Source of the DNA: Alphaproteobacteria bacterium | Lineage (GTDB): Bacteria > Pseudomonadota > Alphaproteobacteria > Rs-D84 | DNA length: 7,306 nucleotides | Assembly (NCBI GenBank): GCA_009782725.1 | Contig: WRIM01000026.1 | Span: 1-7,306 of the forward strand | Direction of reading: 5' to 3' | Part shown: positions 1 to 6,213 of the stretch, in pieces | Layout of the letters: each line of letters starts with the position of its first letter | Numbering within the stretch: the stretch's first letter is position 1 | Notes under the pieces: generated by a model | Databases searched by the model: none | What the model was told of the DNA's origin: nothing | Seen by the model: the letters and a program-made list of their open reading frames with translations, nothing else | Position numbers and translations under genes: made by a program

Positions 1-423
<423 letters not shown>

Positions 424-460
424 ATCTTTGCAAACATTTCCCACTGTAATATAAAACCTT

Positions 461-482
461 TTTATGATGTAATGCATCGCAG
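461..482 (+). repeat. 22-nt direct repeat, left copy
   Basis: This copy matches 688-709 at 20 of 22 positions. The differences are G for A at position 9 and A for G at position 15. The left copy reads TGATGTAAT where the right copy has the extended -10 TGATATAAT. The two copies bracket the palindromic element. It could be a decayed duplicate of the promoter region or a duplicated target site. Confidence 0.7.
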
Positions 483-487
483 TGTTT

Positions 488-634
488 TGTCACTCCGGCG
501 CAGGCCGGAGTGGGTCTATAAAATATCAGTTGTTCGATTATTTGAGAAAAATTTCCGAAAGAAATTTGATATTTATCGGCGACGCTTTCGCGTCGCGGTT
601 TATAGACCCTGGCCCGGCCTTTGCCGGGCTGACA
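488..634. repeat. MITE-like / palindromic intergenic element with nested hairpins
   Basis: The ends form an imperfect inverted repeat of about 35 nt (488-522 against 599-634). The inner 11 nt (GGGTCTATAAA at 512-522, TTTATAGACCC at 599-609) is perfect. Each end also folds on itself: CACTCCGGC/GCCGGAGTG (491-499/504-512, loop GCAG) and GCCCGGC/GCCGGGC (612-618/623-629, loop CTTT). The interior has two more hairpins, AAATTTC/GAAATTT (549-555/561-567) and GCGACGC/GCGTCGC (579-585/590-596). There is no transposase gene, so it would be non-autonomous. The plan, short GC-rich palindromes at both ends, resembles small dispersed repeats of other Proteobacteria. Copy number in this genome cannot be judged here. 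Confidence 0.7.
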
Positions 635-656
635 AAATTTGTTACACAAATTTTGT
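632..656. repeat. 10-bp perfect inverted repeat, 5-nt loop
   Basis: ACAAAATTTG (632-641) and CAAATTTTGT (647-656) are perfectly complementary around TTACA. The repeat abuts the palindromic element and ends 15 nt before the -35 position of the next promoter. It could be a repressor operator or simply the edge of the repeat element. The following T tract is too short to call it a terminator. Confidence 0.5.
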
Positions 657-671
657 TATATTTGATTATTG

Positions 672-700
672 TTGGGTTGATGCCGGTTTTATGATATAAT
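672..700 (+). promoter_or_regulatory. Extended -10 promoter of the large exported protein gene
   Basis: There is a perfect TATAAT at 695-700, preceded by TG at 692-693 (TGnTATAAT, the extended -10 form). A weak -35, TTGGGT, lies at 672-677 with 17-bp spacing. A start near 707 would give a leader of about 20 nt before the TTG start codon. It lies inside the right copy of the 22-nt direct repeat (688-709). Confidence 0.6.
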
Positions 701-727
701 GCGTCGCAGAGGAGAGAGAACTTTGCG

Positions 728-3118
728 TTGGTAAAAAAATTCCTTATTTTTATGATTATCTTCGCTTGCGCGGGCGCCGGTGCGCTTTGCATCGTCGAAG
801 ACGTATGGGCAAATGACGAAACGGGTATAGAATATGTAGGGGCGAATGAAAATTCGCCCGGCAATGTGACCGACAGCAAGGGCGAATTTGCATTCGCCCC
901 TACAAACGTTCCGACTGTAACATGCGCCCAACAAGTTTTCGCAAACGCATTGATTGCGACCGCGGGCGACGTTGCCGAAACCGATCCTGAATTTCTTATC
1001 CAAGGTTGGATTTACAGAAACTTTCAAAAACCCGAAGTAATAAGGGCGGTTTTGGCATGTCCCGAAATCGCCGCGCTTGACGACGAAGAAACAATTCAAT
1101 TTCCGCCGGTCGGGTTTAAATTTCCATTGGGTCGTGAAATCATCGTAAACTATATGACTCAGCCGAAGATATTGCAACAACGACTTTTACTTGCAGACAA
1201 GCGCGAATTGCCGGGCGTTTGTCCGCGCTCTGAAAATTCGAACTATTCAATCCCGAAAATGGCCGTGAATGGCGACTGTGCGACTGCGCGCGTCGGCCCG
1301 GACGAGCATGGCACGATTTGGACCAACACCGAACCCGCATGGTATGGAATCGCCGTGGTCCAAGCCGGCGCGTGGGACGAATTCGTGGGCGTCGGAAAAA
1401 ATCACACCGTGTCGTTGAAATATATCGAAGACCATTTGGACGACTTCTATCCTCATAATCACAATCGGGGCGGGGGTGCTATATCTTTGGGCGGCCTTAT
1501 CACTATTCCGATGTGCACGTCGCAATCCGCTTTGGCCGACGACGGCGACATTGTAAACATCGCGGCAAACCGCACGGTCGGCGCGGACGCCGGATTTTTT
1601 ACTGGCAACGATTTTTATATCGCGGGCGACAGAAACCTTCAATGGATCACATGGGCCGAGGTTGGATTCGACGTCGCCATAACCGTTGTGACAATGGGCG
1701 CGGGCACGGGCGCTTTGGCCGTCACAAAATCCATTCGCGCGGGCAAAGCGACGCGCGGCGTGTTGGAAACTATCAAAGGGCTTCGCAAAGTCGACAAAGT
1801 ATTGGAATTCGAAAAGGCCGGCCGCACCATTGCGAAATCCGAAAGATTATTGGAAGCTGTAAAAAGTCCGGCAAAAATTGCCGAAAATATCAAAGAAATC
1901 GAAGTCGCAATTACAAAGCTTGACCGCGTGAAAGACGCGGACAAAATAACCGACATGGCCAAACAAATTGACGCGTTGAAAACGCTTCAAAACGAAGCCC
2001 GGTTTTTGGGTCGCCCGGAATTATTAAAAATGGAAAAAGAATTGGCGGAAATGGATCGCGTTTTGGAAAACGCGCGTCGTGGAATCGGCGGATATTCGCC
2101 CGCGCAGATTGCCGATATAAGCCGCGATGCGGAAAGAATCCGCGGCGAGCTTCGCAGTTTTGATAACGCGGCGGAATTGAAAAAATTTGAAAACGAACTG
2201 GACGCTTTGCGCAAATCCAAAGCCGAATTAGAAAAGGTCGACGACGTTAAAAAATACAACGAAGCGATGAAGACCCTTGGCGATTTGCAGGCGTATCGCC
2301 ACCGTCTGAACGCTTGGAAAATTCCACAGCGCGGCAACATTGTCGCCCGCGGCGTACGCTCGATCAAAGCCGCGTATTCCGGAAACAAAGTGCTTACCAA
2401 AGGCGCGAAAGTCGCGCGCGCCGGTATGGGAAGCGTTCCCGCCAAAGTCGGCGATTGGCTTATCATGAATACGTTGAAAAATGCCGGCGCGGTCAGCAAG
2501 GCCGTGGCCGCAAGCGGATTTTTATACGGCGCTTTGAAATTCGTCGGCGATATGTACGATTGGTCTGAAACTTCGACCGGCCAATTTACAAGCAATATAG
2601 AATTCAAACCTTTGCTTTTGTTGTCCGCGGATAACCTGGAAGGCCAAGAAAACATAGTCGGTCACGGCATGTGGATAATGTTCGCGGGCGATTCGGTAAA
2701 TCCTGTGGATGACGATGCTGCATTTTTGCAAGCAATGGATTTTGCCGAAAAATTTTATCAAGATATGGAAGAGGTTCAGTATGAGCTTGGCGCGGATAAT
2801 TTAGATCGCGCTGCGCGCGCCGCCGCGGTGAAAAGAAAAAATCCCGCGAATGCCCCGGCAACCAACCCCGACGGAACCGTCAAAGAGCCCGAAGCCGCAA
2901 CCGCGACGACCGTCGGCGCGAACAATGCCGCGCGGCTTGCCAAAGCGGCGGCGACCCCGTTTGGATTTTTATTGGCGGGGAACGGCGTGCCAGCCGGATT
3001 CTGTAACGTGGATATTTACGTGGTGCGCCCGATTATAAGAAACCCAGACCCGGAAGGCGGCGGCGAATTATTCTATCTTATCATGAACGACGAACCATGG
3101 CGGGTCAGGGCGGAATAA
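728..3118 (+). CDS. Large exported coiled-coil protein of unknown function (796 aa)
   Basis: No known family is recognised. The TTG start at 728 is preferred because it gives a Lys-Lys n-region (MVKKF) and a hydrophobic core, with likely signal peptidase cleavage after VWA (residue 28). It has AGGAG at 710-714, rather distant at 13 nt. The ATG at 752 would lose the basic n-region. Residues 36-59 are encoded by a palindromic repeat element. Residues 61-300 form a domain with scattered cysteines (66, 111, 165, 184, 263). A hydrophobic stretch follows at about 311-333. A long charged heptad-like helix fills about 340-530 (KAGRTIAK, KELAEMDRVL, ENELDALRKSKAELEKVDD). A second hydrophobic segment lies at about 582-608. 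Then comes a mixed region, an Ala/Pro/Thr-rich linker (695-745) and a short C-terminal domain with Cys759. It is likely periplasmic or envelope-associated. The stop is 1 nt from the stop of the convergent gene, with no terminator between. Confidence 0.85.
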   Translation: MVKKFLIFMIIFACAGAGALCIVEDVWANDETGIEYVGANENSPGNVTDSKGEFAFAPTNVPTVTCAQQVFANALIATAGDVAETDPEFLIQGWIYRNFQKPEVIRAVLACPEIAALDDEETIQFPPVGFKFPLGREIIVNYMTQPKILQQRLLLADKRELPGVCPRSENSNYSIPKMAVNGDCATARVGPDEHGTIWTNTEPAWYGIAVVQAGAWDEFVGVGKNHTVSLKYIEDHLDDFYPHNHNRGGGAISLGGLITIPMCTSQSALADDGDIVNIAANRTVGADAGFFTGNDFYIAGDRNLQWITWAEVGFDVAITVVTMGAGTGALAVTKSIRAGKATRGVLETIKGLRKVDKVLEFEKAGRTIAKSERLLEAVKSPAKIAENIKEIEVAITKLDRVKDADKITDMAKQIDALKTLQNEARFLGRPELLKMEKELAEMDRVLENARRGIGGYSPAQIADISRDAERIRGELRSFDNAAELKKFENELDALRKSKAELEKVDDVKKYNEAMKTLGDLQAYRHRLNAWKIPQRGNIVARGVRSIKAAYSGNKVLTKGAKVARAGMGSVPAKVGDWLIMNTLKNAGAVSKAVAASGFLYGALKFVGDMYDWSETSTGQFTSNIEFKPLLLLSADNLEGQENIVGHGMWIMFAGDSVNPVDDDAAFLQAMDFAEKFYQDMEEVQYELGADNLDRAARAAAVKRKNPANAPATNPDGTVKEPEAATATTVGANNAARLAKAAATPFGFLLAGNGVPAGFCNVDIYVVRPIIRNPDPEGGGELFYLIMNDEPWRVRAE
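835..904. repeat. 70-bp inverted-repeat element inside a coding sequence
   Basis: Two 25-nt arms (835-859 and 880-904) are inverted copies with 24 of 25 matches, separated by 20 nt. Each arm is itself a hairpin with an 8-bp stem, GGGCGAAT/ATTCGCCC (840-847/852-859 with loop GAAA; 880-887/892-899 with loop TTGC). It is read through in frame and encodes residues 36-59 of the exported protein, just behind the signal peptide. In position and style it recalls the Rickettsia palindromic elements that insert in frame in genes. I do not claim it is the same family. Confidence 0.85.
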
Positions 3119-3119
3119 A

Positions 3120-5042
3120 TTACTCTATATAATTCTCTTCCGGATACTCGGCATAATTTTCTTCGTAATCTTCTTCGTAATAATTTTCATGCTCGGCCAA
3201 GGCGTGGTCTTCTTCGGTTGGGTACAGATAATTCTGTATCGCGTCCGCGCGCTCTTCTTCCGTTCCGGGGAAATCCGGGAATAAATCCGCATCTTCCGTA
3301 TCAGTGATTTGCGGCGCGTTTGCTTCATCGCCGTTATATGGGTCGACCCTTTCGTCATAATACTCGCCCGGATCATATCCGACCGCGTGAATCGGTAGTG
3401 TTATTGCTTCCGGTTCGGGCTCGACATATACGGGTTCGGGTTCCGGCTCTGACACATGAATAATCCCTTCGAAATCGTCCGGCAATCTTCCAATCGGCGG
3501 CACAGCCGTCACGGGGCCGGCATCCAAGAACGGATTGCCGTCTTGAACGGGTTCGACCACGGGCATTGGTTGTGGTGCGACGGCGCGCGGTTGCACATAC
3601 GCGCTTGGGTTATCATCAAACACTTGGGCGGATGCGACTTCGCGCGGCCGCTCTGTAAGGTTCGGCACAGTATCCGACATTTTATTTTGATACAAATACA
3701 ATGTCATGATAGAAAGCGCGATTAAAATCGCAAGCATCACATAGTATATCGCCGACGGACGCTGACGTCCCAATGGCGTTACCGTAACCTCGGCCGCGTT
3801 GTTTGCGGATGCCGGGCGGGGCGGCGGGGCGGATGCCGGCGGTGGCGGGGGTGGAGGCGCCACGGCGGGTTCCGGTTGCGATTGAGAAGGCAATAACGAT
3901 TCGACGTCCGTATAAGCCGCCGTGTTGGTCAATATGGTATGCGGTTCCGGCGCTTCGGTTATTTCTGGCGGAGGAGGGGGCGCATGCTGTCTTATTTCCG
4001 GCTCTGGCGCGGCGCCGAATGCCGGCGGTTCGAATTCAACCGCAGAAATCGGCGGCGGGACAAAATCCTGCCTGCCCGCCGGAGCCTGGGCGAAGGTGGG
4101 CATCGGTTGCGGCGCGGCAAACTCTACCGGCTTGAACGCGATTTCTTCGTTCATTATTTTCGGATCTTGTTCGAATAATGGTTGTACTTCGTCGCTCATC
4201 TTTTTCGCCTTTGGTTTTAATTCTTGATGCTTGATTTCATTCACCGGTTTTGACAATGCCGCAAGACGCTTGGCCGCCGCCTCTGCTTCGCGTTTTGCGT
4301 CCGCAATGCGACGCTTGGCCCGGCGAAGCCGCGTTTCGGCCCGCTTTTGCTTTTCGGTCAAAGCATCCGCTTTGGACTGCATGCGCAAAATTTTCGCGGC
4401 GGATTCGCGGGGCGGCTCTTTGCCTATCTTTGCTTTGGCCTTGGCCAGTTTGTCACGAAGACGCTTTATCTCGGCCGCGGTGTCTTTGATTCTTGCATCC
4501 GTCGCGGCGATCGTATCCGTGGCATTCTGAATTTCCGCATCCGCCGCGGCAAGCCGCATATTTGCGATGTTTGACGCCGCCCGATTTCTGAATTCGTCCA
4601 ATTCAGCGACAGCGTTCGTTAAATCTTCGCCCGCATTAAATGAATTTATCAATCGATTGTAAACGGTAAGGCCATCGTATTCGATATCAAGCTTTTGGTA
4701 TTTGTTATTCTTTTTTGGGCGCACAGTTTCCAAATCCACCGCGTAATCGGTCGCCAAAATATCGTCCCATTTGCGTAACGCGTTATTTGCATCAGGATTG
4801 ATGACAAGCATTGTATTCGGCGTGCGCGCGTCCAGCGTTTTGTCGATTACAAAAATCAATTTATGCGAGGGGTCGTAATAAGCGACAAATGTGATTTGTG
4901 ATTCGTGATTTGCGATTTGAAAATCTTCCGGCGTAAGATACTTTGGCGCGCCGTCTTTGGGCGCGAAAGAAAACGACGGCACGACCGCATCGCCGGATTT
5001 CACCGCTTTCACTTTTGCCAAAGATTTTTTCTCTCTCTCCAT
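3120..5042 (-). CDS. Proline-rich single-pass membrane protein with coiled coil, downstream of gcrA (640 aa)
   Basis: No family is recognised. The ATG at 5042 (MEREKKSLAK) is chosen because it lies 20 nt after the gcrA stop. The upstream ATG at 5120 would overlap gcrA by 58 nt. The nearest Shine-Dalgarno, AAGGA (5057-5061), is 14 nt away. A TTG seven codons further in, behind GGAGAG, is an alternative start. In order (numbered from 5042): a soluble N-terminal domain of about 135 residues containing a 7-bp repeat array; an Ala/Lys/Arg/Glu-rich coiled coil (about 139-264); a Pro-rich stretch (about 305-415, with runs of five and seven prolines); one membrane helix (about 431-452, YYVMLAILIALSIMTLYLY); and a very acidic tail of about 185 residues with EPEPEP repeats and Tyr/Glu-rich ends. 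The absence of a signal peptide suggests a cytoplasmic N-terminus and a periplasmic tail. The Pro-rich span next to a single helix resembles envelope-spanning proteins in layout only. Confidence 0.82.
   Translation of the reverse strand: MEREKKSLAKVKAVKSGDAVVPSFSFAPKDGAPKYLTPEDFQIANHESQITFVAYYDPSHKLIFVIDKTLDARTPNTMLVINPDANNALRKWDDILATDYAVDLETVRPKKNNKYQKLDIEYDGLTVYNRLINSFNAGEDLTNAVAELDEFRNRAASNIANMRLAAADAEIQNATDTIAATDARIKDTAAEIKRLRDKLAKAKAKIGKEPPRESAAKILRMQSKADALTEKQKRAETRLRRAKRRIADAKREAEAAAKRLAALSKPVNEIKHQELKPKAKKMSDEVQPLFEQDPKIMNEEIAFKPVEFAAPQPMPTFAQAPAGRQDFVPPPISAVEFEPPAFGAAPEPEIRQHAPPPPPEITEAPEPHTILTNTAAYTDVESLLPSQSQPEPAVAPPPPPPPASAPPPRPASANNAAEVTVTPLGRQRPSAIYYVMLAILIALSIMTLYLYQNKMSDTVPNLTERPREVASAQVFDDNPSAYVQPRAVAPQPMPVVEPVQDGNPFLDAGPVTAVPPIGRLPDDFEGIIHVSEPEPEPVYVEPEPEAITLPIHAVGYDPGEYYDERVDPYNGDEANAPQITDTEDADLFPDFPGTEEERADAIQNYLYPTEEDHALAEHENYYEEDYEENYAEYPEENYIE
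4891..4918. repeat. Heptanucleotide tandem array in coding sequence, 4 units
   Basis: The units on the plus strand are GTGATTT (4891), GTGATTC (4898), GTGATTT (4905) and GCGATTT (4912). On the coding (minus) strand the unit is AAATCAC, which gives the peptide FQIANHESQIT, residues 41-51 of the 640-aa membrane protein. Read in any frame, the unit gives the same open seven-residue cycle (K-S-Q-I-T-N-H), so it interrupts no frame. Gain or loss of one unit would shift the frame. Confidence 0.85.
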
Positions 5043-5062
5043 TTGCGTTTTCGCATTCCTTG

Positions 5063-5644
5063 TTATGATTTCTTTTTCGGCGGTTGGAATTGGTAAGCCA
5101 TTTTGCAATGCTCGTAACAATATGGTTTTCCAACAAACACGGGCGCGCCGCAGAAATGAAACTTTTCAGAATCCGGGTCGCCGATCGGCCACCGGCATTG
5201 ATCTGGCTTTAACGCCGCCATTTCCAACGAGTGCTGAATTATGCGCTGATGCATCGCAAGCGTTTTGGAATTCGACTTCACGCTTGCCTTTGGCATAGCC
5301 GCGGGTTTTTCCGCTGCTTTTTTCGGCGCGGGTTTTAACGCCTTGGCCTTTGTTGCGGGCGGGGTCGGCTTTTTCTTGATTACCGGCGCCTTTGCGATAA
5401 CTTTGGTTTTTGCGGCCGGCTTTTTCGGCGCAGGCTTTGCCTTAACAGGGGCGGATTTTCCCGCAGAAGGCTTTTTCACAGGGGCATCGAATGATTTGGC
5501 ATTCCAGCCCAACCGATTCAGTTTGCCGACAACCGCGTTTTTAGACATGCCTATTTTTTTGCCGATTTCCGCGGTGGACAACCCCCGCGTCAGCAACGTC
5601 TTTACTTTGTTCAACACAGCCGGAGTCCAAGCTTCGTTTGCCAT
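5063..5644 (-). CDS. gcrA: GcrA-family cell-cycle transcriptional regulator (193 aa)
   Basis: GcrA is an alphaproteobacterial regulator that acts with sigma-70 RNA polymerase at promoters carrying CcrM-methylated GANTC sites and sets the timing of cell-cycle genes. Residues 1-50 form the typical N-terminal helix-turn-helix (WTPAVLNKVKTLL, GLSTAEIGKKIG, KNAVVGKLNRLG). Residues 51-128 are a Lys/Ala/Pro-rich linker (KPAPKKPAAKT and similar). Residues 147-187 form the conserved C-terminal domain, with DQCRWPIGDP, FHFCGAPV and GKPYCYEHCKMAYQ; Cys150, Cys165, Cys176, His179 and Cys180 are visible. The length is somewhat above the family's usual value because of the linker. The ATG at 5644 has AAGGA (5651-5655) six nt upstream. 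It is divergent from the prepilin peptidase gene and probably co-transcribed with the membrane-protein gene 20 nt downstream. A GAATC site lies in its upstream region. Confidence 0.95.
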   Translation of the reverse strand: MANEAWTPAVLNKVKTLLTRGLSTAEIGKKIGMSKNAVVGKLNRLGWNAKSFDAPVKKPSAGKSAPVKAKPAPKKPAAKTKVIAKAPVIKKKPTPPATKAKALKPAPKKAAEKPAAMPKASVKSNSKTLAMHQRIIQHSLEMAALKPDQCRWPIGDPDSEKFHFCGAPVFVGKPYCYEHCKMAYQFQPPKKKS

Positions 5645-5711
5645 TTTATTTCCTTTTCTTATTTATAGTAAAAGTCTACAATATCTGCGAATCGGAAAGC
5701 AAGGATATTTT
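5645..5711. promoter_or_regulatory. Divergent gcrA / prepilin peptidase intergenic region with a GANTC site
   Basis: These 67 nt separate two divergent start codons, and both genes have AAGGA six nt before their ATG (5651-5655 on the minus strand, 5701-5705 on the plus strand). A GAATC site (5689-5693) matches the CcrM methylation sequence GANTC, to which GcrA activity is tied in Caulobacter. A TATAAA on the minus strand (5662-5667) could be the gcrA -10, and TACAAT (5677-5682) the plus-strand -10. Neither has a convincing -35. Autoregulation of gcrA is an inference. Confidence 0.45.
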
Positions 5712-6170
5712 ATGCTTATATTGCAAATAATGCTTTATGTCTTCGCCGCGGCGTTTGCGGTCGCAATGGCTGTCACAGATTGGCGGACGCGCATAATTCC
5801 GGATGTGTTTTTGTTCCCATTTATGCTTATCGGATTGCTGTTGGGCGTCTTTTACGGATTGCCATGGATTGCCGGCGGAATTGCCGAAGCCGTCATCGCC
5901 GGATGCATCGGATACGCATTGGGATTCATATTGAATTTGATATTCAAACTAAGAAAGTCCGGGGGACACGACCCCATAGGTTTGGGCGATATAAAGCTTT
6001 TGGGCGCGGGGGGCATATGGCTTGGCGTTACCGGGCTTTCCATAGCGTTGGTGGTCGCGTGCGTAATCGGGTTGATATGGGGATTGCGGGCGCGTCAGAA
6101 ATTCGTGCCGTTCGCGCCTTTCTTTTTCATGGGCGGGATAGCGGCGATTGCGTTTATGATGTTTGCATAA
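5712..6170 (+). CDS. Prepilin peptidase, A24 family, CpaA/TadV-like short form (152 aa)
   Basis: This is a polytopic inner-membrane aspartyl protease that would cleave the leader of type IV prepilins, Tad/Flp prepilins or pseudopilins. Both catalytic aspartates are present. Asp23 lies in VTDWRTRIIPD after the first membrane helix. Asp93 lies in the GxGD motif (GLGDIKLLGAGG). The C-terminal PFAPFFFMGG matches the usual end motif. About six hydrophobic segments fill the protein. It lacks the N-terminal methyltransferase domain and zinc cysteines of bifunctional PilD/GspO enzymes, and its length fits the short CpaA/TadV type. The ATG at 5712 is chosen for AAGGA at 5701-5705. The open frame further upstream is only antisense to gcrA. 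No pilin or secretion ATPase gene is in the window, so its substrate is unknown. Confidence 0.9.
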   Translation: MLILQIMLYVFAAAFAVAMAVTDWRTRIIPDVFLFPFMLIGLLLGVFYGLPWIAGGIAEAVIAGCIGYALGFILNLIFKLRKSGGHDPIGLGDIKLLGAGGIWLGVTGLSIALVVACVIGLIWGLRARQKFVPFAPFFFMGGIAAIAFMMFA

Positions 6171-6177
6171 CTTCCGC

Positions 6178-6207
6178 TTGCATTATCATCGGATGATTAT
6201 ATATAAT
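6178..6207 (+). promoter_or_regulatory. Promoter of the tandem cysteine-rich protein gene, possibly leaderless
   Basis: TTGCAT (6178-6183) and a perfect TATAAT (6202-6207) are 18 bp apart. Transcription would begin around 6213-6215, on the ATG at 6214, which has no good Shine-Dalgarno. The promoter lies between the prepilin peptidase stop (6170) and this gene. Confidence 0.55.
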
Positions 6208-6213
6208 CGGATT

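Larger units (their letters stand above)
424..727. other. Gene-free stretch carrying a hairpin-rich repeat element and the promoter of the next gene
   Basis: ORFs of 70-80 residues can be drawn across this stretch in several frames. None has a ribosome binding site or a plausible protein sequence, and each runs through the palindromes. What it holds is a 22-nt direct repeat (461-482 and 688-709), an inverted-repeat element (488-634) with internal hairpins, an adjoining 10-bp palindrome (632-656), and an extended -10 promoter (695-700). No tRNA or other known RNA is recognised. Confidence 0.7.

Noticed and set aside
461..709. CRISPR array
   Set aside because: There are only two direct copies, 227 nt apart, with no regular spacers and no cas genes. 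The 7-bp arrays have no spacers either.
3808..3860. G-rich tract on the plus strand, possible G-quadruplex
   Set aside because: It is explained by the minus-strand proline codons (runs of five and seven prolines) of the membrane protein. No independent signal is evident.
3803..4574. Plus-strand ORFs of 75-110 codons opposite the membrane protein
   Set aside because: They are low-complexity Arg/Gly/Ala-rich shadows of the Pro-rich and Ala/Lys-rich coding strand, without starts supported by a ribosome binding site.
4941..4969. Imperfect inverted repeat with GGCGCG cores near the heptamer array
   Set aside because: The arms are short and one needs a 2-nt bulge. GC-rich coding sequence gives such matches by chance, so I do not call it an element.
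5043..5120. Start of the membrane protein at 5120, overlapping gcrA by 58 nt
   Set aside because: The extra 26 residues overlap the conserved end of GcrA, and there is no ribosome binding evidence there. A start after the gcrA stop is more economical, although its Shine-Dalgarno is distant.
5265..5711. N-terminal extension of the prepilin peptidase in the same open frame
   Set aside because: This part lies antisense to gcrA, and the ATG at 5712 has a good AAGGA at six nt and gives a complete short peptidase. The extension arises from the Lys/Ala/Pro-rich gcrA linker read backwards.
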